Assembly (NCBI RefSeq): GCF_023159225.1
Contig: NC_063176.1
Span: 11,730,963-11,794,962, forward strand
Reading direction: 5' to 3'
Length of the DNA: 64,000 nt
From: Perognathus longimembris pacificus
Taxonomy: Eukaryota > Chordata > Mammalia > Rodentia > Heteromyidae
Below are positions 1 to 11,554 of the stretch, in pieces. The first letter of the stretch is position 1; each line of letters opens with the position of its first letter. The notes below the pieces were generated by a model. The model saw only the letters and a list, made by a program, of their open reading frames with translations. It was not told where the DNA came from and searched no databases. Made by a program: the position numbers and the translations under genes.

Positions 1-1400
1 TCTAGTAAGCAGATAAAAACTGTTTTGTTTTTTTTTCTTTAAAGAAAACAAGAATTAGACAGCAATGGCTCATCCTAGATGCCACGGATATGTAGTTCAG
101 ATGGACTCTTGAAGGAAATTAGTATGAAGCTGAAGAGGTGCACAATGATTTTGGCGAGTCATTAAGCAGACCCGGGGAAACAGTCCCTTACCAAACCCAT
201 TACTCCACTTGGAAATTGCTGCTATCTTCCACCCTAATGGAACATTCACATTCCATATACAGACATCGAGTGGGGACATTTGGAAGGTGTAAATGTGAAT
301 ATTTGCTTCGATAATTTTGATTTCAAATCTACTAGGAAAGTAAGATACATTCCTTACCCCATATCCCAAGGCAAACTGAGCTCACCTGAGAGAGGTGAAG
401 ATTAAATCAGTATATCTACTTCACACAGCTCTGTGGGAGCATTGATCTCATCATAAATAATGTAGCTTGTACTTGAAGGCCAACGGAGTTTCCTCTCTTA
501 ACATCTTACAAGTACGATTTTTTTTTCAGGCATCTAGGGAATAGCACAAGCAAAGTGCTCCAGCAGAAAAACAATGAGTTAAAAACAGAGAAAAATAGGA
601 TAGGCGTTTCACACATTTTAGTGGACTCATATGTAAAAGACCAAAGGAAACTTTAATGCAATCCTTAGAATTATATTTTTTCCCAAATTTCAAGTGATGT
701 TCAAGAAATTGTGCATGATGTTTTCAACACAACATGTCAGTTTATGAGTGCAGTGCTCATACTCTTCCACTACTCCCATCAATCTCCCTTATATAATCAG
801 ATATTTTTCTACATTATAAATATCATAACAGTACAATGTACCCCCCTCACTATGTATGCCTTGAACATTTATGTGTTAGAGTAAGGAAAGTAATAAGAAG
901 ATGAGGCTAGCTTACTCAATACACAGTTTATAAGGCACGGGGAAATTTTTCTATGATGATGACTGTGCTAAAATGACAGGAAGCATAATACAATTCTAAA
1001 CCCTGAAAATGGAGGCAATATCTTATATAGTACTAGAAAAGTAATATATGTCACAAGAGCTTTGCAATGCAGATTCTATGGTATAATATTCTATAAATGA
1101 AGAAATAAGAAAATGGACAAAGCCTAAGTTATATGAAAAAGCTGGAATTGGAATACTATGACATACTATCATGCATACATATCCCTGGTTTCTGTATATC
1201 CACATAATGGTTAACTATCCTGTAAAATTTTAATTCACCCATAATGTGAAGCATCATGTTACTATTATACTGAAACTTCTAAGAGAAGAAAGACAACCAA
1301 AAAACAGTATCTTTTGGAGGACGTGGAACTAATCTTAGAAATACTTTGGAATTAAGACATTATTTATGTACTTTGATTTCAAACTATTTTTTATGTTTTG
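1..1400. other. Unassigned AT-rich sequence
   Basis: No repeat family or gene could be recognised. The longest open frame (minus strand, 97-369, 90 codons) has no recognisable domain and no splice or promoter context. It is what chance would give in sequence of this composition. Confidence 0.5.
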
Positions 1401-1411
1401 TATTTTTAGCT

Positions 1412-1612
1412 ACTTTTCATATATCATGTGCCACTATGTTGAAAACATTTTTCAAGCATTACATCGTTTAATGTATGATATTATGAGACAGTTGCTCCCT
1501 AGGCACCAGAGATGGAATCAGTGGCACAAATAACGTAGGTCATTTGTCCGGGGCACACATCCAACATATGGCAAAGCTACACGTTAAATCTAGGTTTCCT
1601 GATTCCAAAATT
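1412..1612 (+). mobile_element. MIR SINE relic
   Basis: The segment follows the order of the mammalian MIR core and 3' region. A 'catgtgccactatgtt'-like start is followed by a 'tattatgagacag' stretch and a 'ggcacaaataacgtaggtca' stretch. It then reaches the 'gcaaagctacacg...aaatctaggtttcctgattcca' region typical of MIR. It is highly diverged, as expected for an element that predates placental mammals. Identification is by eye, not by alignment. Confidence 0.6.
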
Positions 1613-1614
1613 TG

Positions 1615-2320
1615 CATTTTCACTTTGTCATTGTATTTTAAATTTTTCTGTACATCTTTTCTCTCTCTTCTTTATTTTTCATTCCCTGAATATTTCCCCT
1701 TGTACATCAACTGCCTTTCTCATTATTATATCATAATTTTCATAGTGCAATTAATGATCATCTAGTACTATTGCCCCCCACTTTTTGAAGAATAATGGAT
1801 TTTGTAAAGAAAAAAGTTTATCATCTGTTTTCACAGTGATCACTTCTAAGACAAGAGGAAGTTATGGAAAGAAATGTATTGATACAAGTGCTGTGTATCA
1901 GTGGGAAATATGCAGAAAATAAATTTTAAGCACATACATAGGAAACAAATTAAAGAGTATTTTATATAAAGGAGAAAGAAAATGGCGATGCTAAAATTGT
2001 ATTTGTGTAGTGACATGAAGTAGAAAGGCACAGAAAATAGCATTTCTGCCATGCAGGCATAATGAGGAGCTGGAAAAAGCTTGTGATGCTTATGGCAATT
2101 TAGAGAAGTCTATAGGAGTCAATTCAGTGAGCTAGCTGAGGGATTCAGACACTGAAGTCAAAGAAACAGATAGGACCCCACCACACAGGATAAACGTAGC
2201 CTTGTAAGGACATTACTTCTACTTTGATAGAAATGATATGCCACTATGGAGACTTTAGCACAGCAATGATGAAATTTGACTAGACTTATAAATTCCTGTT
2301 TTACTCCTGTGTAAGAATGA
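1615..2320. other. Unassigned AT-rich sequence
   Basis: No recognisable gene or repeat. Short open frames on both strands are hydrophobic translations of T-rich DNA. Confidence 0.45.
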
Positions 2321-2324
2321 TAGC

Positions 2325-2576
2325 TAGCCAGATGCTGTTGGGTGGTTCATGCCTGTAATCTTAGCTACTTAGGAGACTGATTTCTGAGGATCAGAGTTCA
2401 GAGCCAGCCCCAGCAGACAAATCTAATAGATGCTTATCTCCAACGAACCAGCAAAAGCCAGAAGTGGAGATGTTTCTCAAATGGTGCCATGTTAGCCATG
2501 AGAGAAATAAACAAATGAGAGTCTGAGGCCCCGAGTTTAAGCTCCAGGACCAAAAAACAAAAACAAAAGAAAGAAA
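2325..2576 (+). mobile_element. Dimeric SINE, B1-like head plus Geo/dID-like right monomer
   Basis: The 5' half carries the 7SL-derived signature 'ttcatgcctgtaatctta' followed by 'ctacttaggagactga'. The 3' half has 'gccagaagtggagatgtt', a 'gagtttaagctccaggacc' B-box-like stretch and an A-rich tail ending near 2576. This is the commonest SINE class in the window. Confidence 0.8.
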
Positions 2577-3005
2577 GATATTTAGTAAAGAAGAAACAAG
2601 TATGTGAGGAAAGTCAATAAGAAGTCTATTGTACTTTAAACAAGCTATAATAATGACTGTGCTAATGTCACAGAATAACATATATATGAAAGTTGCAGTC
2701 TCTGGAAATATTTTAAGGTAACGGCAAAGAGAGGAATAATTAAATGAGAGCCAGGAGAAGCTTGGGATCTTCTAGGTTGTTACTCCTGTGTAGTCGAATG
2801 GAGGAAGTGACTCCTGGCCATGGTAGTTAACAATGGAAAGGCACCAGCATATTTAGAGATAGGAATTAAAATTATTTAGTTGATTGGAGATATCTAATGG
2901 AAAGTAATATAGAGATACACAGTCAGCAATTATACACCTTCCTGAATTTCAAGGGAGCAGTACATATGGGTGGGCGACATCAACACAATGAATATATTGA
3001 AATTC
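2577..3005. other. Unassigned sequence
   Basis: No recognised repeat or gene in this stretch. Confidence 0.4.
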
Positions 3006-3129
3006 AAAGAACTGAGAAGTCGGAGCTGGGGATTTAGCTCAGCGGAAAAGCGCCTCCCTGGAGAGTGAAAGGCCCCGAGTTTGGTCCTCAGCTCTGGAAA
3101 AAAAGAAAATTATAAAAAGAACTGAGAAG
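3006..3129 (+). mobile_element. ID SINE monomer (tRNA-Ala/BC1-like) with perfect 14-bp TSD
   Basis: The body (3022-3101) has an A box ('atttagctcagcgg') and a B-box-like 'gagtttggtcctc', as in rodent ID elements derived from tRNA-Ala/BC1. A short A-rich tail follows. The 14-bp direct repeat 'aaagaactgagaag' flanks it at 3006-3019 and 3116-3129 with no mismatch. It lacks the Geo right half, so it is a simple ID copy. The perfect TSD suggests a fairly recent insertion. Confidence 0.85.
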
Positions 3130-3242
3130 CCAAAGTGATAAAGTCAGAAAAAAAAAATTAGAGAGAGCAATTATTTGCCAAGGAAACATAAAAGTAGTAT
3201 ACCAAAAGCCAAGAGAAATGAACTTCATCATTAGTCTTCTTT

Positions 3243-3473
3243 AATTTTGTTGGTACTGGGGCTTGAACTCAGGCCTGGACACTGTCATTGATCTATTTTG
3301 ATCAAGGCTAGTGCTTTACCACTTGAGCTACTCTTCCACTTCCATCTATTTGGTAGTTAATTAGAGATGAGAATTTCACAATCTTTCCTGCCTCGGCTAG
3401 CTTTGATCTCAGATTTCAGTCTCCTGAGTAGCTAGAATTATAGGCATGAGCCACCAACAACCTGGCATCCAGC
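3243..3473 (-). mobile_element. Dimeric B1-headed SINE
   Basis: Read on the minus strand, the 7SL-like head ends near 3473 ('ggcatgagccaccaacaacc' on plus). The right monomer ends near 3243 ('ggcttgaactcaggcctgga' on plus). The linker 'tagttaattagagatgaga' on plus matches the class. Confidence 0.8.
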
Positions 3474-3514
3474 TCACATTTCATTTACTCTAAAAAGTAC
3501 TTGAGATACATCAC

Positions 3515-3830
3515 TTTAATAAAAGGAAAGGCTTATATTAACTTATAGTTTTGGAGATCTCCAATGGTGGTTGGGTGGCCTATTGCTTTTAGGCTTTTGA
3601 GAGTATATGTCAGAAGGAACTACTCACCTTACTGTGGCCAGTAAGCAGAGAGAGGAAAAGATGAGGAAGGAAATAGTTCTAGTGTCCTCTTAGATGGAAC
3701 ACCTCTAATGGATTGACTTAATTCTACTATTGACTTAACTTCACTTCTTAAATCCCAATAAGATCAAGAGCTGAAGACCAAGCCTTTCACACATGGGCCT
3801 TTGTAAGCCACTTACCCAAACCACAACAAA
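3515..3830 (-). mobile_element. Possible ERVL-MaLR LTR relic
   Basis: Word order resembles the reverse of MaLR-type LTRs: 'acttatagttttggagatct', then 'tatgtcagaaggaac', an 'agagagaggaaaagatgagg' purine run, 'cttcttaaatcccaataaga', and an end near 'acccaaaccacaac'. Divergence is high and no TSD was found. It could be another old repeat. Confidence 0.3.
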
Positions 3831-3834
3831 AAAG

Positions 3835-4520
3835 TTTAAGAGTGAAAGAGAGGTAGAATATGTCTGTGAAAGCTGATAAATAAAGACAAGAACTCATCAC
3901 TTGCCACTGGAATTGTAATCATGTGTGGTCTTGATCAAAGCTGAGAGCAGCTGGAGTGAAACCTAACTGAGGTTTTACCAAAAGAGATTGGAGAAAATTG
4001 GAGACAGTGAGCTTTGGCAATGTCTACAAGAACATTTCTGGGACAGATAGGAACACAAGGTCATGCCTAGGGAAAATGCAGTGTAGAGAGAGTGGCCTCT
4101 GTATTATTTTTTTCTAAATGAAACATTAAGATGTGTAGATGGTGATAAAATATGTTTCAGTGTCACAGAGACAGGGCAGATAGAGGAATAGATCAATTTG
4201 GGATTTAATCAGGATCAGAGATTTTGCCAAGCAAGGGCATAGCTTGACAGCTAGTGTGAGATGATAAGTTGTTTGGTATGTGTCTGATAGACTGTGAATT
4301 CCACAATAACATCAGAACAATTTGAGGGCTAAAAAAGGCATCAATAATATAAGATTGCTGATTTGACTGGGGCTCAATCCTGTTCAATAGTTTGAAAGTG
4401 TTCTGTCATTTGTCAACATGAAGCACTAAGATTACTGAAAGTTATAAATATTTAAACACTGGCAATACTAGTTGAAGGAAGACCTCTAGCATTAAAAAGA
4501 GAAGAGAGAAAAGAAGGGAA
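3835..4520. other. Unassigned sequence
   Basis: No gene or recognised repeat. The 60-codon minus-strand frame at 4205-4387 has no recognisable domain. Confidence 0.4.
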
Positions 4521-4523
4521 CTA

Positions 4524-4758
4524 TGAAGAATAAGCCATTGTGATAGTGTATGTCTGCCAACCCTGTGACTCAGAAGGCATAAATAGGAGGATTATAAATT
4601 CTAGGTCAAGCCAGTCAAGGTTAGTAAGACATGGTCTGAAAAAAACAGAACTAAACACCAAAGAGCTGGCTGCATGGCTCAAGTGCTAGAGCTATTGTCT
4701 AGCATGCCAAAGGCTCCATATTCAATCCTCAGTACTGAGTTTGGATGTGAATAAATGC
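4524..4758 (+). mobile_element. B1-dID type SINE (older)
   Basis: A diverged B1-like left half is followed at about 4665-4740 by an ID-derived half with A-box-like 'gcatggctcaagtgctagag' and B-box-like 'atattcaatcctcagtac'. The right half lacks the extra segment between the boxes that is present in the Geo monomer. That makes it useful for comparing the two. Confidence 0.65.
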
Positions 4759-4927
4759 AGGCAGCCTCTGAGTCCTATCTCTGGCCAGGAGGTATGTATT
4801 ATCAAAAACAAGCGCTTGAGTTGCAGTTGGGGTGCATCTTGACATAATTAACATAATTGCTTGTACCCACATGATAAAATGAGCATAATTACAACTTTAA
4901 TTTTTAAATTTATAATTAAATTGTAAG

Positions 4928-5153
4928 TCAGACTCAGGTGGATCATACCTGTAATCCTGGTTACTCCGGAGAAAGAAATCAGAGGCTCAAGTTTCAAAGT
5001 CAGCCATAGCAGTAACACCCAAAAGACTGTTTGCTTCCATTTAACTACCAGAAAATCTTTAAGTGAAGCTGTGGCTCAAGTGGTAGATCAAAACAGCTCA
5101 GGGACAGTAACCAGGCCCATTCAAGCACCAAGACTGGCACAAATAAATAATTG
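4928..5153 (+). mobile_element. Dimeric B1-headed SINE
   Basis: The head reads 'cctgtaatcctggttactcc' and the linker 'ccatttaactaccag'. The right half reads 'agctgtggctcaagtggtag', then 'ctcagggacag' and an A-rich end. Confidence 0.8.
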
Positions 5154-5787
5154 TAGTGTCTATTATTTATAACTAATTTATGACACTTCTGCTTACACAT
5201 ATTTTTAATAAATGCTACCAAACTTTAGTGATTCAGCTACATTCTCTGATCTCCATATGGTAGGACTTTTAAGGTCTTATATTTGAAATAAAAGAAATAC
5301 TCAATTTAACACTGATTATGTGATGGATTATTTGAGGAAGATCTAACTGTTTTACTAATTCTAAATAATGGGAGATAGTCACCTTTCAGTCTTTATTTGA
5401 TGACTAATCTCTCAAAGATAAAGTAAAATGATAACAAAAATAATCATGCATATGTAGTAGCACTAAGCATATGGTTTAAATTGTGGTGCATGTATTTACA
5501 CACTGATTATGTAGACAAATACATATTTCTGTGAAATTTGAGGAAGATATAAGGACTCAAATATAAAAGCATGTTAACATTAAAAGCTTGAATTCTCTCT
5601 AGCAATAATTCCTTTAAACTTTCCAGAAAGTATGTATTTCTTTGACTTCTGAAATATGGATTTCACTGTTTAACATGGAAAAAGACAAATTTCATTTTAG
5701 TGTAGTGTTGACCTGAGAATTATGGTACATAATACATTTATTATAATACAGAATAACATTTGTACTTCATTGTCAAAAAATGAATCA
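5154..5787. other. Unassigned AT-rich sequence
   Basis: No recognised repeat or gene. Confidence 0.4.
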
Positions 5788-5789
5788 AC

Positions 5790-5870
5790 ACAGGTATGGT
5801 TCAATGATGAATACCTGCCTGGTATGTGTAAGGCCTTGAGTTCAAATCCCATCCCTTCAAAAAACAGACA
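5790..5870 (+). mobile_element. ID-like SINE monomer
   Basis: A short tRNA-like unit has a degenerate A-box region ('aggtatggttcaatgatg') and a good B box ('gagttcaaatccca'), followed by an A-rich tail. Confidence 0.55.
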
Positions 5871-6259
5871 GAATTGAGGAAAAATAGTTATTATTAGTCA
5901 TACATTTACCAATGTCTAAAGCAGTGATTCTGGTTGGTTATCATTTGGCACATAGTAAACTTTTCACAGAAAACATATGCAAGATAACACAAATAGCATA
6001 AAACCTCAGACAGCTGTAATCTACCTTTCATGCCTCGATACCCTACAATTTTTCATGAGTGCCAACCTCCACTTACTTATTACCATCTTATGAATTTTCC
6101 TGGAAATCAAATCACTATGCATTGAATTCCATATATATAAACTTTGTAATTTTGGTAAATGAATATAGTATTCTACTCAAAATAACGTCCCCTATAAATT
6201 TACCTGGCCCATTTACCCTGATTATGTTTGCCATGGATTAGTGTTCTAGTTCAATAATA

Positions 6260-6470
6260 TAATAGAATTTGAATCATATGGTTCTGTTTCTTCCAGACTC
6301 TTTCACATATTATACTATATATAACATCAATTGATAATGTTACAAATAACAGGGCCTTATGTATGGATATAATTTATTTTATTTTATTTATTATTTTATT
6401 TAATCTAGTGATGAACATTTGTTTTTGTTTTCCAATTTGGGGCTAATGTGAATAATGCTGTGAAATTCAC
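6260..6470 (-). mobile_element. Ancient L1 fragment (ORF2 C-terminal region)
   Basis: The plus strand shows the reverse complement of the conserved ORF2 end. 'gatgaacatttgtttttg' is followed by 'ccaatttggggctaatgtga' and 'ataatgctgtgaa', as in old mammalian L1M elements. It is strongly diverged and its left boundary is uncertain. Confidence 0.5.
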
Positions 6471-6659
6471 CTCTCAGTCTTTGTGTGGCAATAGGTTTCT
6501 ATTTACACAAGCAAAACCAATTGAAAAACAATTTTCTACCTTTCAGTATTCTTTGATATTGAATCTTGTTTATCTCTCTTATTTTAGTCTAGGAAATGCC
6601 TTAGAACCAATGAAATTTATACCTAACTTAAGGACCTGATCCTGGGCTTCAAATCAAAA

Positions 6660-6928
6660 AAAGAAAAACAATGTCAAAGTTCAACAAAAGAAACATCCAG
6701 AAGGGGTATATGAAAGGAGTAAAATAAGGTCATGAGGAAAGTGGTAGACCAATGACGAGGGGGAGAATGCAGTCAAAAATTCAATGTATATTCTAAAATG
6801 TTCAGAAGTCTGAGGCAATGAGTGGGAAGGGGAATCACGGGTGACAGTGGAAAAGGCACATGACAATAATAAACTGCTTTTTAAATGTCATCTTCTTTAT
6901 ACAACTACTTAAAGATAATAAAAATGAA
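6660..6928 (+). mobile_element. L1 3'-end fragment (older family)
   Basis: It ends with 'caactacttaaagataataa', nearly identical to the end of the plus-strand L1 at 31380-31410. A purine-rich 3' UTR-like stretch precedes it. The two copies define the 3' terminus of one older L1 family in this genome. Confidence 0.6.
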
Positions 6929-6934
6929 TGAAAA

Positions 6935-8570
6935 AGTAAATAAGTAAAGTTTTAAAGGAGTAAAAATTAGATAGGCACATTTGCTATGTATAGTACTGTG
7001 GTGATTAAGAAAAAAAATCCAGATGCTGTTATTTATCACTTTCAGAAAGAGCCTTAATACATAGCTTATTTTCAAAATATTTATTGGATGAATATATAAT
7101 GAATACTACCAAATTTACTTAACTTTCAAATTCTATTTTATTTTTTCTATTTTTCTGATTACTCAAAAGCCAAAGTTAGATATGTTAGAAATATATGTGG
7201 ATATGGTTGTTTTTCTTACATATAAGTGCATTCAATATGTAGCAAAATTGATTTTTCCCTTTCAGTTTTGTTACAATAAAGTTCTGAATCAAATTTGATA
7301 AATACAGTTTCCTTCAAAGGGTTCCAAATACTCTTTGATCAAATGAGAAATGATCAAAGTCTAAGCCTGTTTTAAAAAGCCAAGAAAATATTAGATTTAA
7401 GTACTTTTCTTCTTCTTTATCCTTGACTTTTTCCCTTGATGATGCATTTTACTGGAAGAAAAATGAAGTAAACTAATAGGATGTAGAGAATGTGCTAGTG
7501 GGAATGCCATTGGGTGATATTTCACCACTGGCAGATTTATTATGACACTGAAGCTCAGTATTTTGATGTCAAAGTCATCAGTGATCTACAGACATGTGCC
7601 TTTCAGATGTCATCGTGGTTTCATGTATTTCAGCTAGAAATTTCATTTCTTTATGATTACATTTCACTGATGTTTAGATGCCTGTTTAATTTAGATCATC
7701 TAAAATTTTAATGGATGTATCAGTGCTAATGCTTTCAGGAAAGATTGGGTTTAATCCTAAATGGAAATGTAAAATATGAAATACGGTACCAAGGTGCAGT
7801 CCAAAGTATTCAGTAGCTCTCTAGCAACTCACAAAATTCACCCAAATGAGAAAGATCCTCAAAGGTCTGTGTTAATATTACACTATACATTCCTGGCATA
7901 AACAAACAAAATTTTGTTATTGGATGGATTTCATTGGAATACTGTTATAGACAGTTTACTCTGGACATAGAAAATACTGTATTCGCTTAAACTATTCCTT
8001 TTTAACAAAATACCAACTCAGCTTCCTCCCTTAAAGAGAAATATGAATCTTTAATGGTTATCTATTTTTTACAAAGTAAAGAATAATCCTAGCAACTAAA
8101 GTAGAGATAGGGGAACTATTTGTAACATTTTAAAAGATAGAATGTTCAAATATACATGTTTTCTGTGCTGTGTTTGACTTATGTTCTTCTAAATGGTAGA
8201 AGAAATGTATATGGTTTTATTATATGGGGGAATGAAATAAACATGAATCTTACCTCTCCAATTTCTTTGAACAAATCGGAAAATATTAACTACCCATGAT
8301 GGGCTGGATTGGTGTGGATTCATACCTAGGGCTAGAGCTTCCCATGTATCACTGTCTTTTTGGTACCCAGTTAACTATAGAGGTATCTCTTACCCAAACT
8401 TGCATTCATTATGTGAATAGCAATTTCTGCACTGCTTCTCTGAGTGACAGTGTGTTCTTATTTGTCTGTAAAGGAAACAGGGACAAATGCTAGAATGTAT
8501 CCTTTTTTTCCCCTGTACCTAAATTTTGTTATTACGTGGCTCATTTTGTAAATCTCAAGAGTTTGGTGTC
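6935..8570. other. Unassigned AT-rich sequence
   Basis: About 1.6 kb with no recognised repeat and no credible coding region. Open frames of 65 codons (7514-7711, 8296-8493) show no recognisable domain. Confidence 0.45.
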
Positions 8571-8574
8571 AGAG

Positions 8575-8662
8575 CATTTTGTGGGGTACTATATTTTGAA
8601 CTCAGGGACTCTTGCTTGTTAGACAGGCACTCTATTGCTTAGCTGTACCTCCACTCTTTTTT
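8575..8662 (-). mobile_element. ID-like SINE monomer
   Basis: On the plus strand a reversed B-box region ('ttttgaactcagggactctt') and reversed anticodon-arm/A-box part ('cactctattgcttagctgta') resemble the tRNA-derived monomer. A T-rich run separates it from the next SINE. Confidence 0.45.
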
Positions 8663-8696
8663 TTAAAATATTTTTATTTATATATTTTTTAATTTT

Positions 8697-8889
8697 TTGC
8701 CAGTCCTAGGGCTTGGGACTCAGGGCCTGAGCACTGCCCCTGGCTTCTTTTTGCTCAAGAGTTAGCACTCTACCACTGGAGGCACAGCGCCACTTCTGGC
8801 TTTTTCTGTTTACCTGATGCTAAGGAATTGAACCCCAGGCTTCATGCATGCAAGGCAAGCACTCTACTGCTGGGCCATATTCCCAGCCC
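8697..8889 (-). mobile_element. IDL-Geo dimeric SINE
   Basis: On minus, an ID-like head (8889 leftward, 'gggctgggaatatggcccag') is followed by the Geo right monomer and an A-rich tail. Diagnostic plus-strand words are 'ccaggcttcatgcatgcaag', 'cacagcgccacttctggc' and 'cagggcctgagcactgcccc'. It is moderately diverged. It abuts the 3' end of an L1 at 8897. Confidence 0.9.
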
Positions 8890-8896
8890 TGGTCTT

Positions 8897-9395
8897 AATT
8901 TTTTTAATTGTAATTTTTATTGTAAAGGTGATATACAGAAGGGTTACAATTATGTAAGTCAGGTAATGAGCACATCTCTGTACAGGGTCACCCTCCCGCA
9001 TTTTCTCCCAGATTTTCCTCTCCAGCGTCCCCTACCACAACTTGTAGTTAATTTCCTGCATAGTGTCTAGTGAGTATCACTGCTGAATTAGTTCATCCTC
9101 TGTCTCACCATTTCTGTGCTTCCTCTTCCCCTCCCCAAATCAGACATAGGAGGCAAAAGGTGCAGAAATAAAAACTGAGAAAAGGGAGAAGAAAACAAAA
9201 AGAAAAAGAAGTGCAAAAAGTAAAGTTAAAAAATTATACTTGGACATGATAAATTAAATGGGACTTTAAACATTCATGCAGTGAGTCCAAAGTAGGATAT
9301 TCTTAAAAGAGGATCACAAGGACTCAATAGCTGTGTGAATATGATCATATAAAACAATCTTTATCGAATAGAACTCCAAGAAGTGGAATGAAGCC
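8897..9395 (-). mobile_element. 5'-inverted L1 3' fragment (minus-strand insertion)
   Basis: 8897-9233 is an L1 3' UTR on the minus strand: on plus, a T-rich start is followed by 'tgtaaaggtgatatacagaa' and 'gggttacaattatg', the reverse of the L1 terminus seen at 23870-23910. 9234-9395 is the preceding part of the same 3' region but on the plus strand. It matches 23430-23590 closely ('catgataaatta', 'gcagtgag', 'ggatattctta'). The two parts point away from each other in L1 order, as twin-primed reverse transcription produces. Confidence 0.7.
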
Positions 9396-9424
9396 CAGGC
9401 TTCCCGCCTGGGCGCATGACAGAA

Positions 9425-9606
9425 TCACAGTCTTTCTATTTCAGCCTTCCCTTCATAGCTGAGATGACAGGGAAATGCCACTTCATCCCACCATGGCATG
9501 GGAAGGGGTGTCACAACCTTCTTTCCAAACTAGCCTTGAGCCTTGGTCCTCCTAATTTCAGCCATCCAAGTGGCTTGGATTGCAGATGGGAGCTACAGGC
9601 CCCTCT
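9425..9606 (-). mobile_element. Old B1/Alu-like SINE, possibly dimeric
   Basis: The plus strand shows 'tagctgagatgacagg' and later 'agtggcttggattgcagatg' plus 'gagctacaggcccc'. These are two reversed copies of the 7SL-like 'gtagctgggattacagg' word about 110 bp apart. This suggests an old dimeric 7SL-derived SINE. Confidence 0.45.
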
Positions 9607-9609
9607 TGG

Positions 9610-9824
9610 GAAGTTCTGTGGTTGGAAAAGATGCCTCAGGCTGTTGAGTGTTGTGAGGAATGTGTGGGCTTGCTGAGAGAAAGGCCTCTGCTTTCACTTT
9701 ATATACATCACATTTAAAACATTTTCGTACATAATTGAACCATACATTTAATTTTTAATAAATGCTTTATTTTTGAAGTGTTAAGTTTACTGATGATTTG
9801 CAAAGCAATTCAGAATTCCCACAT

Positions 9825-9870
<46 letters not shown>

Positions 9871-10985
9871 TTCCCTTGTATGAACATTTCACATTAGTAT
9901 AGTGCATTTGTCAAAACTAATGAACCAATACAGACACATTCGAATGACTAATGCCCTACATTACTCATGTCTCCTTGGTTTTACCTAATATATTTTCTCC
10001 ACTGTAGGATCTCATCTATGATTCTATATTCTATTTGGTAGTCCGATCGCCTGTAAAAATGTTCGTTAGAAAAGCTTCTAACACTTTTCTTTTTTTTGAT
10101 GACCTGGAAAGTTTTGAAAAGTATTGATAAGGTATTTTGTTGAAGTCCCTCAATTAAGGGTCATGTGATGTTTTTCTCTTATTTAGATTGGAGGTTTGTG
10201 GGAATGGTGCGTGCATTGGTGTTTGTGCAAGTGTGTGTTAATATCACTGAGGTTGTCACATTTGTAAAATAATAAGCATATACACTGTCAACATAACATC
10301 CATATGAATGTTAACCTTGATATCTTGAATAAGATTCTGTCAGTCATGTTTAACTATTATAAAATTATTTCCTCTCATTGATGGACTGGATCCTTTTTTC
10401 AAAAAGCCATGTGCATACCAATGAATGAGCCCACACTTGAGCAGGTGTCGTGTGGAGAGATAATACCCACATAAAGTATTGCAATTATATGTCAGAAATT
10501 TATGTTCCTTATCCATTTATCTGTTGATTATTTATATCAGTATAGACCAATGACTATCCTGTAGGTTATATGCTAATACTACTTTATTTTAATTTTAGAT
10601 TTTCTTGTATTCTAGGTTTGGCATCAAAGTTCTTTCAACTGGCTCCTTTGACAGTTCTATGTATCTATAGGTGTGTGTGTGGGGGTGTGACCTCTTACAT
10701 CCTATTATAGGCTAATCTTGAACACCTTTCTCTAGTCATAGACTCATCAGGGATCCTGCTTTTTTGAATTGGAGAATAGTGATGTATAACTAACACCTGG
10801 ATGCTAGAGTTAGTTAAGGGGAAAACGGTACTATGGACAACATAAAGTTAAATCATTGCTCCAATAAATTGGACATATCCCACCTTTGAGTCCAATATAC
10901 AATTTTGTTATGTACCCAGTTATAGCCTAAAATCTTCTCCAACATCATTAAATTGCAAGCTTGTTTCATGTTTAATCTTTCAAAT
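9610..10985. other. Unassigned sequence with a (CA)n tract
   Basis: It contains a (CA)n microsatellite at about 9825-9870 and otherwise no recognised gene or repeat. A short G-rich/GT patch lies at 10671-10688. Confidence 0.4.
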
Positions 10986-10987
10986 CC

Positions 10988-11070
10988 TTGGGCTGGAGTC
11001 ATATGTAAGTAAGAGAGTAGTTGACCAGCAAGCTCAAGGTTTTGGATTCAAATACCCACACAACCAAAAA
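10988..11070 (+). mobile_element. ID-like SINE monomer
   Basis: Starts 'gggctggagtcatatgta' and contains a B-box-like 'tggattcaaatacccac', followed by an A-rich tail. No right monomer is present. Confidence 0.55.
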
Positions 11071-11275
11071 CAGCAACAGAAATCAACCAAAATTTATGTC
11101 CTCATTCTTTAGAGACATGTTTTTATGAGGTAATGCTCCATCTCTTGATCAGATATTATGCTAACATTATATATAATGGGATGTCTTGAAGACAGTAATT
11201 TAATGTTTTACATAAAACTAGAAATAATTCTAATTTGTTTTTTTTTAATCTTCCATAATTACAAAGAGTATGTAC

Positions 11276-11483
11276 GGGGCTGGAATGTGGCCTAATGGTA
11301 GAGTGCTTGCCTAGCATGCCTAGCTAGCCCTGGGTTCACTTGCTCAGCACCACATATACAGAAAAAGCTGGAAGTGGCACTGTGGCTAAAGAAGTAGAGT
11401 GCTATCCTTGAGCAAAAAGAAAGAAGCCAGGACAGTGCTTAGGCCCCAAGTTCAAGCCCCATGATTGGAAAAAAAAAAAAAAG
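11276..11483 (+). mobile_element. IDL-Geo dimeric SINE with TSD
   Basis: The ID-like head starts 'ggggctggaatgtggcctaa'. The Geo half contains 'ggcactgtggctaaagaagt' and 'gttcaagccccatgattgg', and ends in an A tail. An 11-bp direct repeat with one mismatch (aaagagtaYgt) flanks it at about 11263-11273 and 11480-11490. Confidence 0.9.
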
Positions 11484-11554
11484 AGTACGTGCTGTCCTTT
11501 GCATATTATTCAAAAGTTAATGCTGTTCTAAACACAGATTATGTGTCCATAGGT

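Noticed and set aside
97..369. 90-codon minus-strand frame, considered as a retropseudogene
   Set aside because: I compared it mentally with common processed pseudogenes such as ubiquitin-conjugating enzymes and found no convincing match.
8697..8889. tRNA gene (tRNA-Ala-like head)
   Set aside because: The A and B boxes belong to SINE heads. There is no intact cloverleaf and each has a SINE right half and tail.
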